A stretch of 64,000 bases of DNA from assembly GCF_000143415.4 (NCBI RefSeq), contig NW_003314280.1:777262-841261 (forward strand), given 5' to 3'. Every line of letters starts with the position of its first letter. The stretch's first letter is position 1. The DNA comes from Selaginella moellendorffii. Its lineage: Eukaryota > Streptophyta > Lycopodiopsida > Selaginellales > Selaginellaceae. The notes beneath the pieces are model-generated. The model had not been told where the DNA came from. It saw nothing but the letters and a program-made list of their open reading frames with translations, and did no database searches. The translations under genes and the position numbers were made by a program. Positions 9,377 through 20,146 of this stretch are shown one piece after another.

Positions 9377-12300
9377 ATGGCTGGGAATGAGTGGATCAAT
9401 GGATATTTGGAGGCGATTCTTGATAGCGGCGTGGGAATCGACGAGCAGCGCGCGAGCGATCGCAAGGCGCCGGCGTCGCCCGATCTTCTGGGATTCAATG
9501 CCAGCAAGTACTTTGTGGAGGAGGTCGTGAGTGGATTCGATGAGACGGACATCCATAGAACCTGGGTAAAGGTCAGTTGGTTGATTGCTCTTCTTTGCCA
9601 AGCATCGCGACTATACTAGAATTTGTAATCGATCGATGGGGTGATTTTCGCAGGCTACTGCCACCAGGAATGTGAGGGAACGAAGCGCTCGATTGGAGAA
9701 CTTGTGCTGGAGGATTTGGCACCTTACCAGGAAGAAGAAACAGGCAAGCTTTTGCCCTCTTTGGTTTTTTTTTTTGGGTGTTCTAATGGTTTCGACGATA
9801 GAATGAAGCCGAGCACGCACAGCGCGTGTCGCATCGCAAAATCCAGCGCGAGCAGGGCCTGCTGGAGACGACCGAGGATTTATCAGAGGGAGAGAAGGCC
9901 GATCCTCCCGTGGAAGTTGTCCCCAACGAGAACGAGAACGAGAACGAGAGCTCGATGAAGAGGATCGCCTCCGACTTGGAAGAGACGTGCAACGCTCCTT
10001 CGATCGCTCCCGCTAGCGACGAGCAGCAACACAAGGAGAGAAAGCTCTACATTGTAATGATAAGGTGACGCCATAGATCATACTATCTCTACGTAGTTTT
10101 CTGCCTTTGTTTAAACTTGTTTTCTCCCTCGCAGTCTTCATGGTCTTGTTCGTGGAGAAAACATGGAGCTCGGTCGTGATTCGGACACCGGAGGCCAGGT
10201 GAAACAAAAAACTTTCTTTCGCAGTCTTGACTTTCGAATCGTATAGGTGAAATATGTTGTCGAGTTCGCGAGAGCTCTGGCTTTGATGCCGGAAGTCTAC
10301 CGTGTCGACTTGCTCACGCGCCAGATCTCCGCTCCCGACGTGGATTGGAGCTACGGTGAGCCGACCGAGATGCTGTCCTCGGACGAGAACGTAGCCGGCG
10401 AGAGCAGCGGTGCTTACATCGTCCGCATTCCCTGCGGACCGCGAGACAAGTATCTCCGCAAGGAGCTCCTCTGGCCTTACATCCAGGAGTTCGTCGACGG
10501 CGCTCTCTCGCACATCCTCAACATGTCCAAAGTCTTGGGAGACCAGCTCTCGTCCGAAAATCGCGTGTGGCCTTATGTCATTCACGGGCATTACGCGGAC
10601 GCCGGTGACAGTGCGTCGCTGCTCTCGGGAGCTCTCAACGTGCCGATGGTGCTCACGGGCCACTCGCTGGGGCGGAACAAGTTGGAGCAGCTTCTCAAGC
10701 AGGGGAGACAGTCCAAGGAGGATATAAACTCGACGTACCGTATCATGAGACGGATCGAGGGGGAGGAGCTCGCGCTAGATGCGGCCGAGCTGGTGATCAC
10801 CAGCACGAGGCAGGAGATTGTGGAGCAGTGGGGACTTTACGATGGATTCGACGTGAAGCTGGACAAAACTTTGAGAGTCCGGTTGAAGAGTGGAGTGAGC
10901 TGCGGAGGTCGTTACATGCCTCGGATGGTCGTATGTTTCTTTTTTTTGTATATGTTCTTAGTTGGTTTTGATCCTCCTCTTGTGTTTTTCTTTCAAGGTG
11001 ATTCCACCCGGGATGGATTTTAGCAATGTGATTGTCCAGGACGCTGGTGATGTTTTCGAAGGCGAGGGGGACGTTGCGTTCACTGGCACGGAAGCGGCGG
11101 CAGTGACGCCAGTTTCTCCACGGCCACAGCCACCAATCTGGGGAGAGGTGACAAAAAAAACTGGTTTTTGTACGTGTTTTCAACGATTGTTCTTCGTTAA
11201 CAGGTGATGCGTTTCTTCGTCAACCCTCACAAACCCATGGTTTTGGCTCTTGCTCGTCCGGATCCCAAGAAGAACATCACTACACTGCTCAAGGCTTTTG
11301 GAGAGTGTCGCCCCCTTCGAGACTTGGCAAACCTCGTAAGTACTTCAATCGCACGATAATTTCTCTTGCTAATTCTTTCGCTTTCTAGACGCTTGTGATG
11401 GGAAATCGCGATGATATCGACGAGATGTCTGCTGCAAGCTCAAATGTCCTTACACAAGCTCTCAAGCTTATCGACAAGTACGACCTTTACGGCCAGGTTG
11501 CTTATCCCAAACACCACAAGCAGTCAGATGTTCCCGAGATCTATCGCCTCGCAGCCAAAACTAAGGTAGTCTGATCCAAGTCTTTTCTTGTGTCGCTAAC
11601 TTCCGAGGTTGCTGCAGGGTGTTTTCGTAAATCCAGCTCTGGTTGAGCCCTTCGGCTTGACACTTATCGAGGTTGACAATGTCGTTACGTTCCTATCAAA
11701 ATGCTGATTGTTTCGGTTTTACTTTGTTTTACAGGCAGCAGCTCATGGTCTTCCAATGGTTGCGACGAAGAATGGAGGGCCAGTCGATATAGCTACCGTA
11801 AGTGTGTGTCTTACAAACTTCGTGTTCTAACTTGGAAAATGTGAGCAGACTCTCGAAAACGGTGTCTTGGTCGATCCTCACGACCAGAAACAGATCGCCG
11901 ACGGCTTGCTCAAGCTGCTAGCTGACAGAAACGCGTGGCTAGAATACAGAAGAAACGGCCTCAAGAACATCCACTTGTACTCGTGGCCGCAGCACTGCCG
12001 GACTTATCTCTCCAGAGTGGCACTGTGCCGAATGAGGCACCCACAGTGGCAGAGCGACGACGTCTACGGCAACATGGACGCTGATTCTTTCGCCGACTCG
12101 CTCCGGGACGTGCAAGACATGTCCCTCCGCCTCTCGGACGATGGAGAGCGCAGCGGCTCGCTCAACAGCTCTCTGGAGAAAATCCTCCGGGGATCCAACA
12201 AGAACATCGAGCAACTCAAGCAGGCGTTTGAGAAACACATGCGAGCTCACGAGGAATCCGACATGTCGTCGCAGCAGCAGAGTAATAGCAATCACTCCTC

Positions 12301-13386
12301 GAACCGGCTGCCGTTTTCTCGCAAGAAACGGCGGTTATTCGTCATCGCGGTCGATAGCTACGACGTCGAAGGGAGCCGGGACTGTCCTGCCAAGCCCATG
12401 ATCAACGTTATACAGGAGATACTCAAGGCTGGCAAGTCGGACTCGGGTGGCCGAGCCACGAGCTTTGTGCTGTCCACGGCACTGACTTCGAGCGAGACTG
12501 TGTCGCTGCTGAGCTCCGCAGGAATTGGAGTGGCCGAGTTCGATGCATTGATATGTAGCAGCGGGAGTGAGCTACTTTACCCGGGTGGAGGACAAAACTC
12601 GGACGAAACCAACAACAACTCGTCACCGGGTGATCAGCAGCTAGTTTCTGATCCAGACTACTCGATCCACATTGGATATCGGTGGGGTGGCGAGGGCCTC
12701 TCCAAAGCCATGCAGCGTTTGATTGCCAACATGGGATCATCTCACAAAGATGGAGAGGGGAAAGAAAAGGAAGAGGACTCGCAGATGACCATCTGCGGCG
12801 AGGAGAGCCGGGGTCACTCGCACTGCCTCGCCTACAGCGTCGGAAGCGGCTGCGATAGCGACGTAAGTTCCTCCGGCTTGGAAGTTTGGTTTCTTTCTAA
12901 CGCTTGTTTGTTGATGATCATATCAGGTGCCGAAGGTGGATTACCTCCGACAAGCTCTGCGGATGCGAGGCTTCCGCTCCCATGCCATTTACTGCTTTGG
13001 AGCGACCAAGCTTCACGTCCTCCCTCTCTTCGCCTCCCGCTCACAAGCTCTAAGGTATAAAAATCTCTTTTTTTTTTTCCTTTCCAGATCCTCTTAAACT
13101 CGGAACTTTCAGGTACTTGTTTGTGCGCTGGGGGATTGATGTATCCAACATGGTGTTGTTCGTGGGCGAGGACGGAGACACGGACTACGAGCAGCTCCTG
13201 GGAGGGACGCACCGGGTGGTGATCCTCAAGGGGGCCGTGACCGCTGGCTCCGAGAGGTTTGTGCGATCGAGCAGCAGTTACACGCGAGAGGACGTCGCTC
13301 CAAATCCCTCGGACGGCCCCTACGTTGCGATCACCCAGGACGATTATAGCAGCGAACAGATCATAGATGCGCTCAAGAAATTTTGA
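9377..13386 (+). CDS. SPS: Sucrose-phosphate synthase
   Basis: SPS makes sucrose-6-phosphate from UDP-glucose and fructose-6-phosphate in the cytosol, the committed step of sucrose synthesis. I read 13 exons: 9377-9571, 9654-9743, 9802-10064, 10135-10198, 10247-10930, 10998-11147, 11204-11335, 11389-11565, 11618-11671, 11735-11797, 11849-12862, 12927-13054 and 13113-13386. They total 3288 nt and give 1095 aa, close to the usual 1050 or so. The N-terminus is classic ([25 protein letters not shown]). The GT-B glycosyltransferase part has GRDSDTGGQ at about 197-204 and the EX7E motif with Glu595 and Glu603. A C-terminal SPP-like domain starts near 785 ([11 protein letters not shown]) and lacks the second catalytic Asp, as in other SPS proteins. 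Ser152 in KRIAS matches the SnRK1/14-3-3 regulatory site. The intron after exon 2 uses a GC donor. A (GAACGA) tract in exon 3 encodes an Asn-Glu run. Confidence 0.96.
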
Positions 13387-14318
13387 TTAAATTTCCCCTG
13401 TAATAAAACCCAGATCAAAATGGTTGAAGATCCATTGTGCACCGGGCTCTTAAAATTATTGTTGTGTATGCCGTGAAGAAAGCTTGCTTGCATGTTGTGC
13501 TTTGAGCACGGAATTAAGAAATTCTTAAGGCTAAAATGAAGTGCTCAACACATTATTATGCTGATGTGGATAACACGACGCGAGCCTACGTGTCGGGCGA
13601 CATGGTATCACGAATATGCGAATTGGTATAAATTTTGCACATGGTTTACGACCATATTCTAATGTCGCAGAGGATCTTCCCGGAGATTTGCTGGTTGGCT
13701 CCCAGTGTTGGGATTAAATCACCACAAAATCCACTTTGTGTGGCCCATGTGGCTGTGGCCACATGACCGCAAATCGCGGTGGTACGGATTCTCTCCCACG
13801 TGGACTTTACCCACTCTTCAGCCTGTCACGCAGCGCCGCAGAATCCGGCCGCCACATCAGCGCTGTAAGATACGCTAGCCATCGCGGCCGTGCACTCTGG
13901 AGGCCGGCCATCGCACGGCTTAAAAGGCCACCACGTGGTGCCCCGTCAGCGCGGTTTTTGGGCACCGGGATATTCGAGGATACACAAGGGAGAATTTTTT
14001 CCCAGTGTGGTCAGTAGGGAAGGAAGAGGGTGTGGTTTCATGGCGATGCTGGCGGCGGCGGCGGTGTGGTGAGAAGAATGTGGACCTGCCAGGCGATTGG
14101 TGGAGCTGGCGGCGCTGGCAGGGGGCCGCAGATCGATCGCCGCCCGGAAATGCGGTGCTAATTTTCTCTTGGATCGCTGTATTTCGGGAATGCTGGCGCC
14201 CCGATCCATGGCGCGCTGCCTCTAGGTCGATGGATTGGGCCCCGAGCTAGGATTGAGTAGGAGCTAGCTGCCTGGCACCAGGGATTCTCGATCTCTCCCA
14301 CACCACACCACAGGGTTA
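13387..14318. promoter_or_regulatory. Spacer with three ACGT-core elements before the response regulator
   Basis: There is no coding frame of convincing character. Three ACGT-core sites lie here: ACGTGTC at 13588-13594 (ABRE-like), CACGTG at 13797-13802, and CACGTG at 13932-13937 inside the longer palindrome CACCACGTGGTG. The left end carries the SPS 3' UTR (AATAAAA near 13403). The density of ACGT cores suggests bZIP or bHLH control of the downstream regulator; this is inferred. Confidence 0.45.
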
Positions 14319-15621
14319 ATGGATTTGGAGGGCCGGGAAATTCACGTCTTGGCTGTTGACGACAGCCATCTCGATCGCAAAGTCGTGGAGCGGCTACTCA
14401 AGAATTCGTCCTACAAAGGTTAGCCTCGTACTCTTTCTTCTCTTCGCTATACCCATACGCATTGGGACTTTTTTCTTTCCTCTTTCCAGTGACCACTGTT
14501 GATAGTGCTTTTCGAGCGCTGGAAGTTCTGGGCATTGTTGGAAGCGCTCCAGTTGTGATCAATGTAAGTAGCCATCTTCTCGTTCGTGCTCTTCTTCTTT
14601 CTTGTGCTGGATTGAAAACTCGTTAAATCGTTGTCGCTTGATCTGTATGGAATGAAAAAAAAGGTGATAGCTTTGTTGGAGTGGTTGTGGTGGTGTTGGT
14701 GGATGCTAGCTAAGCTAATCTTGGCTGATTTCCTCGAGATTTTCTTTGCTTCCTCTGGCTTTTGCTTTTGTTGCAGGCCATTAAAATAAACTTGATCATC
14801 ACGGACTATTGTATGCCGGAAATGACAGGCTATGATCTGCTCAAGAAGGTCAAGGTACACGCTTTAATAAATTGTTTGATGCCAGTTGATGCATGGACAC
14901 AGTATCTATCTGCATCGCTGTCAACAGGAGAGCTCGGCTTTAAAGGAAATCCCCGTGGTGATTATGTCCTCTGAAAACGTTGCGGAGCGAATCACCATGT
15001 AAGTCGGGCTCTCTCTCGAAAGAAAGAACAAAAAGAAACCAAAGAGTGGTAGAATATCATATTTTACTGCAAGTTGGTTTCTTCGGGAACTGGACTGATT
15101 GCTACTCTTCATCATGTGAAAGGTGCATGGCGGAGGGAGCCAAAGAGTTCATTCTCAAGCCTTTGCGAGTGGCCGACGTGAAGCGGTTGCGTAGCCACAT
15201 CCAGCGCCATGACGACGACGACGACGACGACGATGACGACGATTGCGTCGAGAGCTGCCGATTGCCGTGCTTGAAACGAAAGCCCACTCTCACGGACGCT
15301 TCCAGGCTCGAAGAGGCGTCTTCGCTCAAGCGTCCCAAGACTGCTCCTGGTAACTTAACAACAGCGAGCATGGCGGACGCTCCCGAAAACACCAAGTGTC
15401 CTGCTACGAGTGACAAAGAAACGATCAGCGCAATTGTAGTGGATGGTGCTACCGCTACCAAATTGACAGAGAGCACGAAAGGAGAGCGGCTACTAAACCC
15501 GGTGGAGAGCATGACGTTGCGGAAGGTCGAAATCAATAACACTGTCGTCTCGTCCTCGAGACAAGCTCCTGCCATTGCGGGAGGGCTAGAAACAACAGGT
15601 GAAATTTCACCAGTCTTGTAG
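14319..15621 (+). CDS. Type-A cytokinin response regulator with an acidic C-terminal tail
   Basis: Type-A regulators accept phosphate from histidine-phosphotransfer proteins and usually damp cytokinin signalling. The exons are 14319-14418, 14490-14563, 14777-14854, 14928-14998 and 15123-15621, totalling 822 nt and 273 aa. The receiver domain fills residues 8-135 and keeps the whole active site: Asp14-Asp15 ([11 protein letters not shown]), the phospho-accepting Asp68 ([15 protein letters not shown]), Ser98 and Lys120 (FILKPL). No Myb/GARP DNA-binding domain follows, which makes it type A rather than type B. The last exon adds a run of 11 Asp residues just after the receiver and then about 125 low-complexity Ser/Thr/Lys-rich residues, longer than many type-A tails. 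The exon pattern matches other plant type-A genes. Confidence 0.93.
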
Positions 15622-15735
15622 CTGTGCGTTTGTATTCTTTCCTGGATTCAAACACCGAAAAACTTTCACGCAAAGCTATACGTCACTGCGAACTAAACAA
15701 CAGTGTGTTAGAGAGGAATAACTACTACGACTAGC

Positions 15736-17125
15736 TTACCGCTGAGAGGATCCGACGCGTTCCGAGCTTGTGAAGAAGCTGATGTCGCTGCTGGAACTCA
15801 CTGCCAAGGTATCCTTTCGTATCAGTGTGAGTTGCTGGCTTACTTCTTGCATGGATGGTCGCTCTTTCCTTGATGGCGCTGCACACCGAAACGCCAACTC
15901 TGCAAGCTTTTCCATCGTGGGTGCAATCTCCGGATGCTTCTCCAGGTTTGGATCCAGTATCTGTAAGATGTTTCCCTCCTCGAACTTCTTCCACGCCTGC
16001 AAATCCCAAAAGTGAGCTGCTCGTTTCTCGAAATACAAGTTCTTACCCATCTTATAGTTACTCTCTCCTCGCCAGATCGCTTGAGCTCTATCGGACGCCT
16101 CGCCGTCATGGTTTCCACCATGACAATGCCAAAAGAGTAGACGTCGCTCTTTGGTGTCAGCTTCTTCGTGTAAAGATACTCTGTATCAAGATATCCAGCA
16201 GTTCCCTTCACTTCTGTCGAGACGTGAGTCGCGTCCACGTCCATTGGCCCCGCTCTAGAAAACCCGAAATCAGCTACTTTGGCACGAAACGAGTGTGTTA
16301 AAAGAATGTTTGACGATTTTACATCGCGGTGGATGATGGGCTCGTCTGGTCAAGAATCACGATGGAAACAAAAAAAAAAGAAAAGCGATTGTTGCTACGT
16401 TTTCAAGTTTGAAAGTGACTGGTTTGCTGTACCTGCATAGTAATGGAGATATGTCAAGGCGTGAGCAACGTCGACTAAAATATCAATCCGGGTTGCGAAA
16501 GGTAGCACTGTTCCTCGCAAAACTGCGGGAAAAAATCATAGGTTCTGAGTTCTTCTGAAGACGGCACGCACTTACCATCGAGGTGCTCACGAAGATTTCC
16601 ATTGGGAACATACTCCACAACAAGGGCCCGTTCATCCTTGCCATCACAATAGCCGAACAGCCTCACGAGATTCATATGCTCCACCCTTGAGAGCATGCTC
16701 AATTCACTTTTGAATTCCGTCGAAAGCCGTGCCTCGAAAGCATTCTGCATCATAATATGGCACTTGTAGCAAAAACAGGAAGAATAAAAGGAAAACCGCA
16801 CCTTCTTTGCTCTTTTGACAGCAACTGGAGTACCGTCACGAAGCTTTCCATAGTAGACAGTTCCAAATCCCCCTTGCCCGATCTTCCGAGACGGAGAGTA
16901 GTTCCCGGTCGCTTGGTTTATGTCACGAGCACTGAATGACACTGCCTCGTTGCTTCCAAGATGACTAGCCTCCTCCACGTTCACTGTGGAAGAACAGATT
17001 GAAAAATAGGCACAAAAGCACAATTCCCCCTTCAAAATAAGAGTTTCTCAGCACTTACAAGTGATGATCTTGAATGACGCCGCCTTCTGTTGTCTCTTAT
17101 ACTTTGGGTTGAAGCAGGAGAACAT
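15736..17125 (-). CDS. CRCK: CRCK-type receptor-like cytoplasmic kinase (calmodulin-binding family)
   Basis: In coding order the exons are 17125-17059, 16983-16802, 16744-16576, 16522-16433, 16345-16047 and 15996-15736. They total 1068 nt and give 355 aa. There is no signal peptide or transmembrane helix, so the protein is cytoplasmic. The kinase begins near residue 40 ([27 protein letters not shown]) and is complete: catalytic Lys79 in [16 protein letters not shown] with Asp177, DFG at 195-197, and [11 protein letters not shown] in the activation loop, so it is an RD kinase. Segments such as [23 protein letters not shown] and ILDPNLE match plant CRCK proteins, which in Arabidopsis bind calmodulin and act in stress and immune signalling. 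Calmodulin binding here is inferred from family membership. The gene converges on the response regulator, leaving only 114 bp between the two stop codons. Confidence 0.9.
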
Positions 17126-17354
17126 CCTCGATGCGTAGCGTCAGCGTCGAATCCTACATAATCTCTTGCCTCCTATTCCCAGCCCAGATCAGATCACTAT
17201 CCCTGGAGCAAAGCTGTTAAGTCGCCGCCATAGCTCGTGCCTTCCTCTCGGAATTGTGCCCAAGCGATTGGCCAGAATATGCCCGCCGCCCTCTCCTCAA
17301 GCTGGACTGGAAGTGTTGTTATTTAGCACCAGCACGGTTTTTCTCCATCCCTGT

Positions 17355-19181
17355 TTACGCTGCTAATGTGCCAGTAACAATTTTCTTCCCAGGACCACCG
17401 TTGATAGCTGCCATCTCCTGGACGACAGCCTCCGCTGCTCCAAATCTCCCGGCCTTGAGCAGAGAGTTCACGAGAACTTCCAAGGCGCTTGGAGTCGGAG
17501 AGAAGCCAGAGCTCTTCATCTCTTCCAGGTATGCGAGCGCAACGTCCAGATTGCCCGCTCTCGCATATCCTTCCACCAGAATGGCATACGTGATGCGGTC
17601 CTGCTGAACGCCGTCTCTGCTCATGTCGTCCAGGACGCTTGCAAAGAGATCAACTCTCCCGGCCCTCCCCAGCCTTCCCAGCAAGGTGTTGTAGGAGAAT
17701 ATATCCGGCTGGAAGTGAAGCCTCATCTTCTGGTAGCAGCTCCAGCACTCGTCGATCTTCCCAACTTTTCCCAGCAAGTCGATCAAAACGTTGTACGTGA
17801 CCAGGTCCGGCTTGTAGTTCGGCCTGTCCTTGATCTTGTAGAAAATCTCGAGAGCGGCATGGGCCTTGTTCGCCTTGCCAAGCCTGTTCATGAGCGTGTT
17901 GTAAGCGCCCAGGTGCGGAGCGTTCTCGCTGTCGGCATATCTCTGTACAAAACCGAAAGCCTCGTCGATCCTCCCAGACACCGCAAACGCCTCCACCAAA
18001 ACTCTGTACGACTTTGGATCCGGCCGGCACTCGTGCTCCACCATTCTCTCGAACAGAGCGATCACCTGTTCGTGCTTGCCACTCCTCGAGTGCGCGTCCA
18101 TCATCATGTTGAAGAGCGCCAAGTTTGGCCGCAAGCCCCTGGCCAGCATTTCTTCCAGCAGCTCGAGCGTCACCTCCGTGTCCATGCACTTGCAAAACCC
18201 GTTGATGAGCGCCGCGTACGTGAACTCGTCCGGGTCGCAGTACTTCTTCATGTAGCTAAACCGCCAGCGCGCTTCCGCCATCTTTCCCAGCGAGCAAAGG
18301 CTGCTGATGAGGAAGTTATACGTCTGCGTGTTGGGCCGGACGAGGTTCTTCCTCATGCTCTCGAAGATCATGGGCACCACCCGCGGGCACTTGAGCCGGA
18401 TGAGCTTAAACATTATATAGTGGTAGTCGTCCAGCGTCGGCTTGATCTCCGAAAACTCCATCTTGTGGAACGTTTCCAGGGCGTCCTCCACCATGGACGC
18501 GTCGACGTAGATCCGGAGGAGGATCCTATATGTGACGTACGTCATGGGGATCATCTGTTCTTCCATCCCCAGCATCACCCTCTTGATCTCGTCGTAGCGC
18601 CTGTGCAAGCCCAGGATCTTGAGGATGGCGTTGCAAGAGAAGTTGTCGTGCTGGAAGCCCGAGTGGAGGTCGGCCCACTTGAAGAAGGCGTAGGCGAGCT
18701 CCACGTCCCGGGTGTAGTGCTTGAGAACCTCGCAGACGTGGTAAGGCATGAGAACCCCGCCATTGCTCCGGACAACGTCCTCGAGCTCCCAGGGAGAGAC
18801 GCTGCCTTGCTCCAGGAGATGGCACAGATCGTTGACGAGCTCGTTGTCCCGGCGCGTGGGGCGATAGGTTTTGGATCCCAGGAGCTCGGGCAGCGCCATC
18901 CCGGCCAGGGCGGGGACTTTTGGGAGGGAGAAGCCGGCGATTTCGTCCGGCTCCGACCTCCGGACGATGAGATTGTGCTTCTTCGCATAGGCAGTGGTGT
19001 CGGGCAGCGCCAGCGCGTGAGTGCCGCCGCTGCTGCCATCGCCGTCATCGTCCTCGTCCCTGTAGCTGTCGATCACGCGGCTGTCGATGATGAGGCAAAT
19101 GCGGCGAGAGCGAACCTGGATTGGGGGCGAGCGGCAGCGGCGCCGCGGGAATGCGGCCACAAACCACCTCCGCAGCGCCAT
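17355..19181 (-). CDS. P-class pentatricopeptide repeat protein, intronless
   Basis: The ATG at 19181 opens 608 codons. The open frame continues eight codons upstream to a TTG, but ATG is the natural start. The first 25 residues are rich in Arg with hardly any acid (MALRRWFVAAFPRRR), which suits a mitochondrial presequence. From about residue 190 there is a run of canonical 35-residue P repeats (PDEFTYAALINGFCKC, PDPKSYRVLVEAF, PDLVTYNVLIDLLGK, PDIFSYNTLLGRLGR, QDRITYAILVEGYAR). No E or DYW tail follows, so the likely role is RNA stabilisation, processing or translation rather than editing. The length is usual for the class. The long plus-strand frame opposite it is a shadow. A telo-box-like sequence lies just upstream. 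Confidence 0.92.
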   Translation of the reverse strand: MALRRWFVAAFPRRRCRSPPIQVRSRRICLIIDSRVIDSYRDEDDDGDGSSGGTHALALPDTTAYAKKHNLIVRRSEPDEIAGFSLPKVPALAGMALPELLGSKTYRPTRRDNELVNDLCHLLEQGSVSPWELEDVVRSNGGVLMPYHVCEVLKHYTRDVELAYAFFKWADLHSGFQHDNFSCNAILKILGLHRRYDEIKRVMLGMEEQMIPMTYVTYRILLRIYVDASMVEDALETFHKMEFSEIKPTLDDYHYIMFKLIRLKCPRVVPMIFESMRKNLVRPNTQTYNFLISSLCSLGKMAEARWRFSYMKKYCDPDEFTYAALINGFCKCMDTEVTLELLEEMLARGLRPNLALFNMMMDAHSRSGKHEQVIALFERMVEHECRPDPKSYRVLVEAFAVSGRIDEAFGFVQRYADSENAPHLGAYNTLMNRLGKANKAHAALEIFYKIKDRPNYKPDLVTYNVLIDLLGKVGKIDECWSCYQKMRLHFQPDIFSYNTLLGRLGRAGRVDLFASVLDDMSRDGVQQDRITYAILVEGYARAGNLDVALAYLEEMKSSGFSPTPSALEVLVNSLLKAGRFGAAEAVVQEMAAINGGPGKKIVTGTLAA

Positions 19182-19187
19182 GGCGGA

Positions 19188-19203
19188 CCCTAAAACCCTA
19201 AAC
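19188..19203. promoter_or_regulatory. Telo-box-like motif upstream of the P-class PPR gene
   Basis: The plus strand reads CCCTAAAACCCTAAAC, two near-copies of the plant telo-box AAACCCTAA, only 7 bp from the start codon. Such motifs are common at the 5' ends of plant genes for translation and organelle functions. A related motif (ACCCTAAA) occurs just upstream of the PPR copies at about 45,215 and 61,070. Confidence 0.45.
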
Positions 19204-19258
19204 AATGAGCTTAGTTAATTAAACAATCATAGAGTTTTATTCTAAATGAATTTAAAAC

Positions 19259-20146
19259 TTAATAGACATCTTGACGTTTGGGAGCTCTCCAGATACAGCT
19301 CTGTTCGACAGTGTTACAAACAATTATAAATCCTTTGTTATCTACACATAGAGACATTGGCTTCCATGAGTTTTTCCAGTAAATGTTATTTGCCCAAATC
19401 ACATTAAGACTAATGTCATATATTACGAGATTACCATCCATTTGAATTGTTAAAAAGCATTGAGATCCCTTATTTTCAGTGTTAGTTTTCCATACCGTAA
19501 TTTTACCATTATAAAGTGCCAAAACACAGTTTGAATGCATATATAAAACATATCGTTTGTTAGTTGATTGCAAAAACTGGTTAGTTCCTAAACTAGAGAA
19601 AAATGAATAATCCTCTACAGTCCTGATACAGGAAACTCTCCATGTACAATCTTCTAAATTTGTTAAACTATTTGATATATATGATTCATTATACATTCTT
19701 CTAGAATTATATTTACCTTTTTCTACATTTGCAGTATATAAAATGCTATACTTTTTGTTAATATATTCAGTAATCCCATAATTTGAAATCTCACTATCCT
19801 TCTCTATGTAATCTTTATATATACCTCTTAATACGGGTTTTAAGGATGACCCACTATAAAGCGATGTATATTCCGGAAATAAACTGCAAACTGGCGGAAA
19901 TGGTTGTGGATTAAAAAGTGTTAATAGAATTGTAAGTTCTGTATATCTGTATAATAATGAAGTCCCTGCATAATAGGGCTCACCGTTGTTAATCTGATTT
20001 ATAGCATTGTCAATTGCTTTTAAAACTAAATTTTTGAACTCTAAAGAGCCTTTATGTGGATTACTTCTTGAAACTACAATTGCCAATTTGTTAGGAATGA
20101 AAATAATAAATACTAAAACGAGAAAAGGAGCTAAATAAACCTTCAT
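19259..20146 (-). CDS. Secreted bulb-type (monocot mannose-binding) lectin domain protein
   Basis: The single-exon frame is 295 aa from ATG at 20146. An N-terminal hydrophobic stretch (YLAPFLVLVFIIFIP) should be a signal peptide. Residues 25-165 have no domain I recognise. The C-terminal 115 or so residues form one B-lectin (beta-prism II) domain with tandem subdomains. One carbohydrate site is intact as QMDGNLVIY, matching the consensus Q-x-D-x-N-x-V-x-Y, while the preceding repeat (SNCVLALYNG) and the last (CVDNKGFIIVC) have lost key residues. Paired cysteines occur throughout (NCVLAL, SQCFLTI, LCVDN, SCIW). No kinase or transmembrane segment follows, so it should be a secreted soluble lectin, possibly for defence. 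Codon use is AT-rich, unlike the genes to its left, and matches the AT-rich DNA it sits in. Confidence 0.8.
   Translation of the reverse strand: MKVYLAPFLVLVFIIFIPNKLAIVVSRSNPHKGSLEFKNLVLKAIDNAINQINNGEPYYAGTSLLYRYTELTILLTLFNPQPFPPVCSLFPEYTSLYSGSSLKPVLRGIYKDYIEKDSEISNYGITEYINKKYSILYTANVEKGKYNSRRMYNESYISNSLTNLEDCTWRVSCIRTVEDYSFFSSLGTNQFLQSTNKRYVLYMHSNCVLALYNGKITVWKTNTENKGSQCFLTIQMDGNLVIYDISLNVIWANNIYWKNSWKPMSLCVDNKGFIIVCNTVEQSCIWRAPKRQDVY

Noticed and set aside
9744-9745. GC donor in SPS as a probable sequencing error
   Set aside because: The context CAG|GCAAGC matches the strong consensus of genuine GC-AG introns, so I keep it as real until transcripts show otherwise.
17715-19193. 492-codon open frame on the plus strand
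   Set aside because: It lies antisense to the P-class PPR gene; the wording (HLLVAAPALVDLPN, repeated His/Val/Leu) is the regular antisense of PPR repeats in GC-rich codons.
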